From contig NZ_JANIGO010000002.1 of NCBI RefSeq assembly GCF_024518835.1, forward strand, positions 844,127 to 908,126: DNA of 64,000 bases, written 5' to 3'. A program made the translations under genes and the position numbers. The notes under the pieces were generated by a model. The model was not told the DNA's origin and ran no database searches. It worked only from the letters and a program-made list of their open reading frames with translations. The stretch's first letter is position 1. Every line of letters starts with the position of its first letter. Of the stretch, positions 29,354 to 37,219 are shown in pieces. The stretch comes from Limnobacter humi. Lineage in GTDB: Bacteria > Pseudomonadota > Gammaproteobacteria > Burkholderiales > Burkholderiaceae_B.

Positions 29354-29719
29354 GGGGCCGATCCGGTTTCGACGTGGATTGCGAAGCTATTAGGGCGTGT
29401 CGAGGACCAGTGACCTCGTTAATCCATCTGGAAAACTTTAAACGCAAACGACGAACAGTTTGCACTAGCAGCCTAAGGGCCGCTAGTCCTCACACCAGCT
29501 TGCTGATGGGCTGGGCAGGGTCAAACCTGCGGTGGGGTCATCGCACATCAGATCGCTCTGGATGGGGTTGCGACAATCAGGGCTAAATCAAGCGACTCGC
29601 GGTGTCGGTAGGGTGTCGCTTCCCGACCGAGACCGTTAAAACCAAATAAGACGACTACACACGTAGAACTGGTAGTGGAGGATTTGCGGACGGGGGTTCA
29701 ATTCCCCCCGGCTCCACCA
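29354..29719 (+). ncRNA. ssrA: Transfer-messenger RNA (tmRNA)
   Basis: Rescues stalled ribosomes. The 5' end GGGGCCGATCCGGTTTCGAC and the 3' end with GGTTCAATTCC T-arm and GGCTCCACCA acceptor pair as expected. The resume codon is GCA at 29444 and the tag reads ANDEQFALAA followed by TAA at 29474-29476. The tag is the usual proteolysis tag with Gln-Phe in place of the more common Glu-Asn-Tyr pattern. Length is 366 bases including CCA. A terminator follows eight bases later. Confidence 0.98.
29686..29704 (+). repeat. tmRNA 3' T-arm half of a possible attachment-site pair
   Basis: GCGGACGGGGGTTCAATTC in the tmRNA 3' end matches GCGGACACGGGTTCGATTC at 31788-31806 in 16 of 19 positions, in the same orientation, 2.1 kb apart. 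tmRNA 3' ends are known integration targets. Confidence 0.35.
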
Positions 29720-29726
29720 ATAATGA

Positions 29727-29756
29727 AACCCCAACCGTTCTCGGTTGGGGTTTTTT
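29727..29756 (+). terminator. Terminator of tmRNA
   Basis: AACCCCAACCG, TTCT loop, CGGTTGGGGTT followed by T-run. Confidence 0.95.
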
Positions 29757-30144
29757 CTTGCCTGATCGCGCCGGTTCCCGCGTGTTCTTGGGGGCTCCTG
29801 CGGAAGCCTGCGGACTTCGCCCGCCGCCCGAATTGCCCGTTCCGGGCCACATTTCATTCTCTCCTGGCCATTCCTCGCTCCGACCTCGCTCCCTGAAATT
29901 GGCCCGAAGTCCGCAACGCAGGCCCATACAGATCAAAGGGTTACCCGACGAATCGGAACATCTCAGCTCGCCCTGATGCTGCCCCTGCTTGCTGACACAG
30001 CTTGGAAGTTCTGGCTGCAATATTGCCCCCCCCCAATCGCTGTGGAAGGTAGCTCCCTGGGCAAGTGCAATTGGAGGGGGATCGCTGCGTAGGGCCGTGT
30101 GACCCCATCCTGCAGCGTGACCTGATTGGGTCAAGGCCGGGTTG
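29757..30144. other. No gene seen; start of accessory patch after tmRNA
   Basis: This 388-base stretch has no supported gene. Reading frames here are short and overlap the tmRNA or its terminator on the opposite strand. It holds an imperfect inverted repeat (CCTGCGGACTTCG near 29808 and CGAAGTCCGCAACGCAGG near 29907) and a run of nine C (30026-30034). It may be the decayed left flank of a small insertion. Confidence 0.5.
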
Positions 30145-30447
30145 TCATGCAGGCAGTTTGGCTGCAAGCAGTTCGACCTTCTCGATATTGGGCGGAGAAC
30201 TGAGCAAGGTCGCGGCGTTGGCCATCAAGGCCGCGGCGATCTGGCCGTTCAGATGTGCTTGGCGACCTGCCTCATCGGCAAAGGCATCGAACACACCGAA
30301 CGTCGAAGGGCCAAACTTCAATGCGAACCAGGCCGTGGTGCCGGACTCGGCGTTGGCGAGCGGCAGTGCACTGGCCAAGAAGTCGGCAAGCGCAGCCTCC
30401 TGGCCGGGTTTAGCTTCGAGGCGAACAAACAGGGCGAGCTTGGTCAT
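30145..30447 (-). CDS. ABM-type (quinol/antibiotic biosynthesis) monooxygenase
   Basis: A 100-residue ferredoxin-like fold protein: MTKLALFVRLEAKPGQEAAL is the classic start of the ABM family, with FLASALPLANAESGTTAWFALKFGPSTFGVFDAFADEAGRQAHL in the middle. Members are usually dimeric and cofactor-free, acting on quinols or aromatic substrates, but the substrate cannot be read from sequence. AAAGGA precedes ATG 30447; an ORF extending upstream into the GlxA gene is rejected. It is divergent from the GlxA-type regulator and probably controlled by it. Confidence 0.88.
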   Translation of the reverse strand: MTKLALFVRLEAKPGQEAALADFLASALPLANAESGTTAWFALKFGPSTFGVFDAFADEAGRQAHLNGQIAAALMANAATLLSSPPNIEKVELLAAKLPA

Positions 30448-30531
30448 GCTGTATTCCTTTGGGTAAATAGAAAAGTGGGTGAAGGGATTTACGAGCCTGC
30501 AGTCTAGATCTTCATGACAGCCATCTCCATA

Positions 30532-30564
30532 GGCAATAATGACAACTTTGATATCATTGTTGCC
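30532..30564. promoter_or_regulatory. Operator-like palindrome between ABM gene and GlxA-type gene
   Basis: GGCAATAATGA (30532-30542) and TCATTGTTGCC (30554-30564) form an 11-bp inverted repeat with one mismatch and an 11-base spacer, ending directly at the regulator's ATG. Centre-to-centre spacing of about two helical turns fits a dimeric activator/repressor that also represses its own gene. Confidence 0.6.
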
Positions 30565-31527
30565 ATGAAACTCCACATCCTTGTTTGTGATGGCGTGTTT
30601 GATCTGGGGCTTGCGGCGCTCACTGACACAGTGGGCTTGGCCAATGCGATGTCGGGCTCGCTGCCACAGGCTCCCGCGCACATAGAGCTCACGCTGGTGG
30701 GCGTGCGGCGTCGCATCCGAACTGCGCAAGGCTTGACGGTCCCCGTGGTCACTGCGCGTGGTGTGCCGGAACCAGGCGTCGTGCTCGTGCCCGCGTTTGG
30801 TGACAAGATGCCTGACACGCTCTCGGCTCGGCTCACACGCCCCGACGTGCCCGATGCGGTCGCCATGCTACAGCAGTGGTCCACCGCTGGCGCGCACCTT
30901 GGTGCCGCCTGCTCCGGTAGTTTCTTGCTTGCAGAGAGTGGCCTGCTTGATGGGCATCGTGCGACGACGTCATGGTGGCTGGGGCCGATGTTTCGGCAGC
31001 GCTATCCGAACGTCACGCTGGACGAGTCACGCATGATCGTGAACTCGACACGCTTCACTACCGCGGGTGCCGCTTTGGCCCATGTCGACTTGGCCTTGCG
31101 CATCATCCGGGGGCGCAGTCCAGCGCTGGCGGCCCTGGTGGCACGCTATCTGCTGGTCGAGGCACGCAGTTCGCAAGCCGAGTTCGTGATTCCCGACCAC
31201 CTTGCACATGCCGACCCGATGGTGGAGCGCTTCGAGTGCTGGGCCAGACGTCAGCTCGCGAAGGGGTTCTCGCTGGCCGAGGCGGCCAGCGCCGTGGACA
31301 CAAGCGAGCGCACCTTGGCGCGGCGGCTGCAAAGCGTTTTGGGCAAGACACCGCTGTCGTATTTCCAGGACCTGCGCGTGGAGCATGCCGTGCATCTCTT
31401 GCGCACCGGAAACGCGAGCGTCGACCAAGTCGCCGCACAGGTCGGGTACTCGGATGGGGTGACCCTGCGGGCCCTGTTGCGCCGCAAGCTGGGCCGGGGT
31501 GTCAGGGAGTTGCGACGCGGTGGATGA
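30565..31527 (+). CDS. GlxA-type AraC transcriptional regulator (DJ-1/PfpI + AraC HTH)
   Basis: A 320-residue regulator with an N-terminal DJ-1/PfpI-like domain (about 1-190, with VPAFGDKMPD and the nucleophile-elbow-like GAACSGSFLLAESGLLDG) and a C-terminal AraC HTH (about 225-320, FSLAEAASAVDTSERTLARRLQSVLGKTPLSYFQDLRVEHAVHLL). ATG 30565 begins the family N-terminus; a 17-residue upstream extension would run through the palindrome. The gene is visibly richer in G+C than its surroundings, suggesting transfer. Its likely target is the divergent ABM monooxygenase. Confidence 0.9.
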   Translation: MKLHILVCDGVFDLGLAALTDTVGLANAMSGSLPQAPAHIELTLVGVRRRIRTAQGLTVPVVTARGVPEPGVVLVPAFGDKMPDTLSARLTRPDVPDAVAMLQQWSTAGAHLGAACSGSFLLAESGLLDGHRATTSWWLGPMFRQRYPNVTLDESRMIVNSTRFTTAGAALAHVDLALRIIRGRSPALAALVARYLLVEARSSQAEFVIPDHLAHADPMVERFECWARRQLAKGFSLAEAASAVDTSERTLARRLQSVLGKTPLSYFQDLRVEHAVHLLRTGNASVDQVAAQVGYSDGVTLRALLRRKLGRGVRELRRGG

Positions 31528-32010
31528 CCAGAAGCGTTTGGTGTATGTACGGCTGGAGACTGCCGGGAAACTGACGCAGGCCAAACGGCGCATTTGGACC
31601 TGACAAAACTACTGCCCGCCACGGCGCGCAAGCTCCAGTTTGACCCCGGACAAAGTTTTGCTGGCAATGTCGTGGTTGAGCAAATCAATACCTTGATTGA
31701 GCAACGCTGTGCACTGACGATTCGGCGGCTCACCGACCCCGCCACCGACAATGACGCAGCCGCCGAGCCCACCGTTTGAACTACCGTGCGGACACGGGTT
31801 CGATTCAGGGTTTGGGAATTGAACCGACATCCCATCGCAGACGAGCTTGATGCCCGTTTCCGGCGACCAGCATGGCTGAGAAACCTGCTTGCAGGTCTAC
31901 AATCGGGCAGGCTTTTCGCTCCGGTTCGCAGCAACCCGCAGCGCTTCGATTCCGTACTTTCAATAGTCGTTTGATGCGGGGTACCACCCCACCACCAATT
32001 GAAATTAAAA
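31528..32010. other. No confident gene; right flank of accessory patch
   Basis: About 480 bases without a supported gene. One frame continues open after the GlxA-type stop to 31779 (weak TTG start at 31594, 61 residues) and an overlapping minus-strand frame exists (31609-31830). Neither has a recognisable domain or ribosome-binding site. Around 31800 the sequence GGTTCGATTC followed by GAATTGAACC forms a T-arm-like inverted repeat. Composition shifts back to the host pattern towards 32,000. Confidence 0.45.
31788..31806 (+). repeat. Imperfect copy of tmRNA 3' segment (possible attR)
   Basis: Matches the tmRNA T-arm segment 29686-29704 in 16 of 19 bases. It is followed by GAATTGAACC, so the site can also fold as a hairpin. 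T-arm sequences are generic, so this is suggestive only. Confidence 0.35.
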
Positions 32011-32034
32011 GGCCACCCCAGCGGTGGCCTTTTT
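32007..32034 (-). terminator. Terminator downstream of dabA
   Basis: GGCCACC (32011-32017) and GGTGGCC (32023-32029), with A-run on the left and T-run on the right, so it can act in both directions. It lies about 15 bases beyond the dabA stop. Confidence 0.85.
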
Positions 32035-32048
32035 GTTGTTGGGTGGGA

Positions 32049-34577
32049 TTACCCCACGACCTGCCAAGATTGCCCAACGCGCATTTCCAGACCGCTGCTG
32101 CCTGCAAACCGCCACAGGTGTAACCAACCGTTGTCCACCAACTGGCTGACCACAGCGTGTTTGTACAGGATGGCATCGATGGCCTCTGCTGGGGCATCAA
32201 TCACCACAGTGAGTCGAACGGGGTCATGAACCCAGCGCTGCCCATCATGCAAGGATTGGGTGGACAAACCAATCCGCAGGTCACCGCCATTGCCTTCAAA
32301 CACGCCAATATGCCCACCCACCACGTTGTGCAGCAATTTGTTGCCGCTGCCCAAACGTTGGGGATCACAGGTGGAGGCATGGTATTGCCAATTGATCCAG
32401 TGAGTCACCAACATCGGAGCTGTCATGAGCAGTTCAAGCAGACTGCGGTCCAGGTCTTGCACCGGGTCGTAGTCGTGCAAAAACACGCGGCCTTGCAAAT
32501 CCAAACCGCGGGTGCGACTGCGCGGTGCCATGATGAAAGCCGCATTGCCCGCCAAACCCCACTCAGGGCGCGTTTGAGCGCCATCATTGGCGCGGCGGCG
32601 AAAACGTTGCAACAGGCTTTGAGCCGGCGCATCGGTGGGCAAACCCAGTCTGGCTGCACGCTGCCGGCGAACCACATCACCAGCGGCTTGGAAATCGGCT
32701 TGCACACGCTGCCACTCGGCCAAGGCCTCGGGTGGCAACAAATCCAGATCAAAGGCCTGCAATTCATCGGTGGTGGTGTTGTGCAAGGCACCCACAAACC
32801 GGGTATTGGCGGGAATGGGCAACCCCCGCTGGGCCAACCCTTGGCGTACATCCGCCCGGTTCAGCAGGCGGGCCAGCGCCCGGGCATTGACCTCGCCCGA
32901 CTGGCCACAGCAAGCGCCGCAGTCCAACGCGGCAGCGTGGGCATTGTTGCTGGTTTGGCTACCATGGCCCACCAACAATACCCACGGGGCGAGCTGCTGG
33001 GTCAGGCCCATCGCAGTCAGAATACGCGCCGCCAAATCGACCTGTGCCACCGAATCCATGGTTTGTAAACCCGGCCGGCAATAGGCCCGATAACGGGATG
33101 GCAGGCCAATAAGGTCATCGCTTTGACGTGCTGCGTCACTGGGCCGCAACCAACGCCCGAGCTTGCCCAAATAGCCAACGCCTGCGGCCTCCACATAGGA
33201 GTATGCCGCACCAGGCCAACGGCTGGCCGCACCCCACTGCGCCAGGCGCTGCAACCCCCGTTGACGTGCTTGCCCAGCCTGCTCAGTGGATTTGCGGATG
33301 TTGTCCGGTGTGGACTGCGGGTATTCGATCTCGTCCGACACACACAGGGTGGGTGCCAATAAGCCGGGCAATTGGGGCCGTTGAAGTGTTGAACCCAATG
33401 GGTTGTAAGCCACCGGCAAACCAAAAAAACCCGCAAAACCCAGCGTTTGAATGGCTGGGTTTTGCTGCTCCAGTGCCCGGCGAAATGGCTCGCTGCGTAC
33501 ATCAATACAAAACGCAGCCTGCACAGCCACCGGGCTCACTCCGTGAGCCGGATGGGTGCTGAGCGTACGAACCAAGCCCCGCTGGTAGGCCTTGTCCATG
33601 GCTGTTTGCCAAACCTCATCCACCCACAAGGCCTGCTGAGCAGCCTGTATACGCTCAGGGGCATGAAGCCAATCCGCCTTTAATGCGGCAAAGGCCCGCT
33701 CGGTGGCCGCATCGTGTTTGCATTCCAGCAATATCACACCCCAAGCCAGGCGAATGGCCAGCAACTCACGCAGGTGAGGGTCCTGCTCCCCCTTGAGTCC
33801 AGCTTGCCAGCCCAGGTAGGCGCACCAAGACGCCCAGCCCTGAACCGTCAGCAACACCGATTCCAGATAGTCAGCCCACACAGCTTTCGGCAACCCCAAG
33901 CGTTGCACCACCCAGCGCTCGGCGTCCTGCCAAGTGGCCGGCAAAGCACTCAGACTGCGGCCCATGTGAGGCAGGCCCATCAACACGCCAATGCCATGGT
34001 CATGGGTGAGCGTTTCCCGCCAGAACGCATACAAACCGCCGCTGCGTTCAGGTTGCCAATCAGCCTGTTGACGGTCGAAATAGGCTGCACAGGTTTGGCT
34101 CACTTGGTGGGAAATGGCTTCACGCCACGACAGACGTGTGTGGCGTAATGGATCATCGTCCAGCACATCAATCAACAAGGGCAGTTGCGCCACATCCAAA
34201 GGCTGATGACCTAGCATATCCAGGCATTGCTGCGCATCCAGCGGCATTTCTGAATCTGGGTCAGTGTGTGCAATCGCCCACTGCAAATCTGCAAGCACAA
34301 TGCGTTCCGCCTGCCAGGCTTTGTGAATTTCCACGCGAGACGGCAACACTCGAATACCCGCCAGCACGGCCATGCGCGCCGCCACCTCGCGCAGCGGCCT
34401 GCCGATGCGTTGCCAATGCGGGTTGACGGCGATGGCCTGGTCCAATGGCCAGGTGGGAGCGATTGCACCACAAGCGCGCTGCACAGCCTCATCCAAAGCC
34501 TGCTGTTCAGTATCCGTCCAGCCCTGTTGGGCAAAGTAACTGGCATACAGTTGGGTGGGGTCGGTGATTGTATTCAT
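32049..34577 (-). CDS. dabA: DabA (DUF2309/UPF0753) inorganic carbon transporter subunit
   Basis: Cytoplasmic, zinc-containing, carbonic-anhydrase-like subunit of the DAB complex, which hydrates CO2 vectorially using the ion gradient through DabB. The 842 residues show a beta-CA-like zinc site: Cys357 and Asp359 in FCIDVRSEPFRR, and His538 and Cys553 in LLVGHGSQTSNN and DCGACCGQSG. The spacings (two residues, and fifteen residues) equal those of characterised DabA. Twelve bases separate it from dabB on the same strand. No RuBisCO or carboxysome gene is in the window, so its role may be anaplerotic bicarbonate supply. Confidence 0.93.
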   Translation of the reverse strand: MNTITDPTQLYASYFAQQGWTDTEQQALDEAVQRACGAIAPTWPLDQAIAVNPHWQRIGRPLREVAARMAVLAGIRVLPSRVEIHKAWQAERIVLADLQWAIAHTDPDSEMPLDAQQCLDMLGHQPLDVAQLPLLIDVLDDDPLRHTRLSWREAISHQVSQTCAAYFDRQQADWQPERSGGLYAFWRETLTHDHGIGVLMGLPHMGRSLSALPATWQDAERWVVQRLGLPKAVWADYLESVLLTVQGWASWCAYLGWQAGLKGEQDPHLRELLAIRLAWGVILLECKHDAATERAFAALKADWLHAPERIQAAQQALWVDEVWQTAMDKAYQRGLVRTLSTHPAHGVSPVAVQAAFCIDVRSEPFRRALEQQNPAIQTLGFAGFFGLPVAYNPLGSTLQRPQLPGLLAPTLCVSDEIEYPQSTPDNIRKSTEQAGQARQRGLQRLAQWGAASRWPGAAYSYVEAAGVGYLGKLGRWLRPSDAARQSDDLIGLPSRYRAYCRPGLQTMDSVAQVDLAARILTAMGLTQQLAPWVLLVGHGSQTSNNAHAAALDCGACCGQSGEVNARALARLLNRADVRQGLAQRGLPIPANTRFVGALHNTTTDELQAFDLDLLPPEALAEWQRVQADFQAAGDVVRRQRAARLGLPTDAPAQSLLQRFRRRANDGAQTRPEWGLAGNAAFIMAPRSRTRGLDLQGRVFLHDYDPVQDLDRSLLELLMTAPMLVTHWINWQYHASTCDPQRLGSGNKLLHNVVGGHIGVFEGNGGDLRIGLSTQSLHDGQRWVHDPVRLTVVIDAPAEAIDAILYKHAVVSQLVDNGWLHLWRFAGSSGLEMRVGQSWQVVG

Positions 34578-34589
34578 CTTGAAACATCC

Positions 34590-36155
34590 TTATTTGCTGC
34601 GCGTGGCGGCATTGGAACCCCAGGCAGTTGGCCAAAAACGAAGCGCCAAACGGGTGAAGTATTCGTCCACGTAAAAGCCGGCATAACTCCAGCGTCGAAA
34701 GACATGCATGCCCGACCACCCCAACTGCAATGCAAGCAGCAGGATGTAAAGCAATGCCATGCCGAGCAGCACCCATGGCCCGAGAGACTGCACGGGCTGA
34801 TCCAACGTACCGAAGCCCAGACCATGGGCCAGCGAAGCAATCCAGGTCAGCACAGCCACGAGCACACTGCCGGTCAGCAACCCGTGCAGGCTTGACCGAA
34901 GCGGCTCGTGTACAGCCCTGGGAAGCCACAACAGGGGAGCCCAGGCCAGGCTTAGCACGCCGCTCCACCACCAGGGCCAATGGACCGGCGCAAACCAAAC
35001 TGCAGACCACCATTGCACACAAGCCACCAAGCCAAGCGCCAACGGTGCGGCCAACACCAGGCTGGGGCGCCAAATGGACTGCTGCCCTTGCAACAACTGC
35101 ACCCGTGTAGACTGCACCACACTGGACGCCGACAGGAATGCATGGGCCTTGTAGAGCGAATGACCGATGAGATGCAAGGCAGCCAGTGAATACAACCCTA
35201 GACCACACTCCACCACCATGAACCCCATTTGGGCCACCGTGGACCAGGCCAAGCGCACCTTGATGGTGATGCGGGTCAGCATCACCAAGCCAGCCAGCAC
35301 GGCGGTTAACAAGCCCATAAACACCAGCAGGGTTTGTGCAGCAGGGACTGAACTGAGCAATGTGGACAAGCGAATCAGAACGAAGCCGGATAGGTTCACA
35401 ACACCAGCATGTAACATCGCCGAGACCGGCGTGGGCGCTTCCATGACTTGAATCAGCCAACCGTGAACCGGAAAAAGCGCTGTACGTAACACGACAGCAA
35501 CGGCCAATAGTAAGGTTGCCCACACCAAGGCAGCGTCAGGGCTGTGGCTCAACAAGTAAGCATCAAGCCCGGATAAACGCAACGTGCCGGTCGACCACCA
35601 GACCAAGCCAGCACACGCAATCAGGCAAACGTCGGCCAAACGGTCCGCAATTTGCTTTTTGTGCGCGGCCAATTGAGCAAATGGACGCTCGGGATAAAAA
35701 CACAGAAGCCGCCGCAAAATGACACCGACCAGTGCCCAACTGCCGATGAGCACCAACCAATGGTCAGCGAGCAACAGACATTGAACTGCGGCCAGTAGAC
35801 CTGCCAAGGCCAGCGCGTAGCGCCGCTGACCGGGCTCGCCTTGTAAATAACGGGCAGAGAATACACCAATGACTGTGCCCAGGCCTTGAACCAACGGCGC
35901 CATCCAAGCTTGTTGCGCAGACCGTTGGAACAACCACCACACTTCGCCGCCGGGCAACATCAACCCACCCAGACTGCACGCCAGTCCAAGCGTCGACAGC
36001 GTGGAAAAGCAGCGCCAGGCCTGGCGGGGAGAACGCGCTGGTCCAGCCATCCATCCACAGGCGGCGAGCATGGCCAGGGTAGGCGCCATGCCCAAAAACC
36101 AAGCCAAAACAGTGAGTGTGATCATGGTGATGTTCTGCAATGCAACAGGCGCCAT
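34590..36155 (-). CDS. dabB: DabB, NuoL/MrpA-like membrane subunit
   Basis: Membrane partner of DabA, related to the antiporter-like proton-conducting subunits NuoL and MrpA. The 521 residues are almost wholly hydrophobic (about 13-14 predicted helices). Proton_antipo_M signatures include LFPVHGWLIQVMEAPTPVSAMLHAGVVNLSGFVLIRL and GFMVVECGLGLYSLAALHLIGHSLYKAHAFL. ATG 36155 is preferred; a TTG 11 codons upstream is possible, and ATG 36125 is the next choice. It is divergent from the LysR gene, 66 bases apart. Confidence 0.92.
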   Translation of the reverse strand: MAPVALQNITMITLTVLAWFLGMAPTLAMLAACGWMAGPARSPRQAWRCFSTLSTLGLACSLGGLMLPGGEVWWLFQRSAQQAWMAPLVQGLGTVIGVFSARYLQGEPGQRRYALALAGLLAAVQCLLLADHWLVLIGSWALVGVILRRLLCFYPERPFAQLAAHKKQIADRLADVCLIACAGLVWWSTGTLRLSGLDAYLLSHSPDAALVWATLLLAVAVVLRTALFPVHGWLIQVMEAPTPVSAMLHAGVVNLSGFVLIRLSTLLSSVPAAQTLLVFMGLLTAVLAGLVMLTRITIKVRLAWSTVAQMGFMVVECGLGLYSLAALHLIGHSLYKAHAFLSASSVVQSTRVQLLQGQQSIWRPSLVLAAPLALGLVACVQWWSAVWFAPVHWPWWWSGVLSLAWAPLLWLPRAVHEPLRSSLHGLLTGSVLVAVLTWIASLAHGLGFGTLDQPVQSLGPWVLLGMALLYILLLALQLGWSGMHVFRRWSYAGFYVDEYFTRLALRFWPTAWGSNAATRSK

Positions 36156-36170
36156 GATGATGGCCTTTTC

Positions 36171-36222
36171 TTGTTCTGTAAAATACAATGATCAGAACTT
36201 TTTCATCGATTTAGAAGAACAA
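36171..36222. promoter_or_regulatory. Repeated half-sites in the dabB-lysR divergent gap
   Basis: TTGTTCT (36171-36177), CAGAAC (36193-36198) and AGAACAA (36216-36222, overlapping the lysR ATG) are copies of one GTTCT/AGAAC half-site in alternating orientation, about two helical turns apart. GTTCTG/CAGAAC form a 6-bp inverted repeat with a 14-base spacer. This is the pattern of a LysR protein controlling both promoters. Confidence 0.5.
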
Positions 36223-37112
36223 TGAATCTCGAGCAACTCAATTTTCACCACCTGTTTTACTTTTGGCGGGTGGCCAAAACAGGGCACCTCACGCAAGCAG
36301 CGCGGGAATTACATACCTCACAGTCGGCCTTGTCGGCCCAAATTCGACAACTCGAAGAGCGGTTGGGAGAAGCCCTGTTTCAGCGGGAAAACCGGCGATT
36401 AAAGCTGACAGAAATCGGCCAGATTGTGCTGGCCTATGCCGACAATATTTTTGGACTGGGGCAGGAATTGTTGGGGCGCCTGGAGGGGCGCAGTGAGGGC
36501 ATGATTCGGCTTCGTGTGGGCAGCGTGGCTACCCTGTCCCGAAATTATCAGGAAAACTGGATTCGCCCCTTGTTGGCCAACCCAAAGGTGACGTTGACCA
36601 TCGAGTCGGGACTATTGAATGATTTGCTGGACCGCTTGCTGCAGCACCAATTGGATGTGGTGCTGGCCAATGAAGCGGTGCCGACCGACCCCAACCGCCC
36701 GCTACACTGCCAATTTTTGGGTAGCCAGACCATCAGCTTGGTGGGCCCTGCCAAACGCTGGAAACATGTGACGTTGCGAATTCCAGAGGACCTGCAAGAC
36801 CTGGACATGGCCCTGCCCGGCCCCCGCCACTCCCTGCGCGCGCAATTTGATGCCTTGTGCCTGGCCGCTGGGGTGAAACCCCGACTGCGTGCAGAAATTG
36901 ACGACATGGCCATGCTGCGCCTGATTGCACGCGACAGTGGCTGGTTGGCTTTACTGCCCGAGGTGGTGGTGCAGGATGAGTTGAAATCTGGCCTGCTTCA
37001 GCGGGTCGGGTTTTCAGACCAGTTGGCGGAATATTTTTACGCCATCACCAGCCCGAGGCGGCACCCCAACGAGGCGTTGGAGCTGCTGCTCAAGCATCGC
37101 GAAGCGCGATAA
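36222..37112 (+). CDS. NhaR-like LysR family regulator of the dab genes
   Basis: A 296-residue LysR protein whose N-terminus (LNFHHLFYFWRVAKTGHLTQAARELHTSQSALSAQIRQLEERL) is closer to NhaR, the Na+/H+ activator, than to metabolic LysR proteins. It includes the YADNIFGLGQELLGRL linker helix. The effector domain fills 95-296. Its divergent position makes dabBA its probable target, which would link carbon uptake to ion or pH sensing; that is inference. Confidence 0.85.
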   Translation: MNLEQLNFHHLFYFWRVAKTGHLTQAARELHTSQSALSAQIRQLEERLGEALFQRENRRLKLTEIGQIVLAYADNIFGLGQELLGRLEGRSEGMIRLRVGSVATLSRNYQENWIRPLLANPKVTLTIESGLLNDLLDRLLQHQLDVVLANEAVPTDPNRPLHCQFLGSQTISLVGPAKRWKHVTLRIPEDLQDLDMALPGPRHSLRAQFDALCLAAGVKPRLRAEIDDMAMLRLIARDSGWLALLPEVVVQDELKSGLLQRVGFSDQLAEYFYAITSPRRHPNEALELLLKHREAR

Positions 37113-37167
37113 GCCCACTTTTTAATCAAGTTAAAGAAAAGCCCTGCTGCTCAACCACTTCCAACGG

Positions 37168-37198
37168 TTATCCACAATGGTGGACACAGTTATCAACA
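37168..37198 (+). promoter_or_regulatory. Pair of DnaA boxes between lysR and SDR genes
   Basis: A perfect TTATCCACA (37168-37176) and a one-mismatch TTATCAACA (37190-37198) lie in the same orientation, 22 bases apart, in a convergent gap. No AT-rich unwinding region or dnaA/dnaN genes are nearby, so this is not an obvious origin. Confidence 0.4.
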
Positions 37199-37219
37199 CA
37201 TTTGGTGGACAAATAAGGG

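Noticed and set aside
29655..30167. 170-codon minus-strand frame over the tmRNA end
   Set aside because: It overlaps the tmRNA acceptor and its terminator; no ribosome-binding site or domain.
31528..31830. Small genes after the GlxA-type regulator
   Set aside because: Overlapping frames on both strands, weak starts and no domain; listed as a gene-free stretch.
37113..37219. Replication origin at the DnaA-box pair
   Set aside because: Only two boxes, no AT-rich unwinding element and no dnaA, dnaN or gidA nearby.
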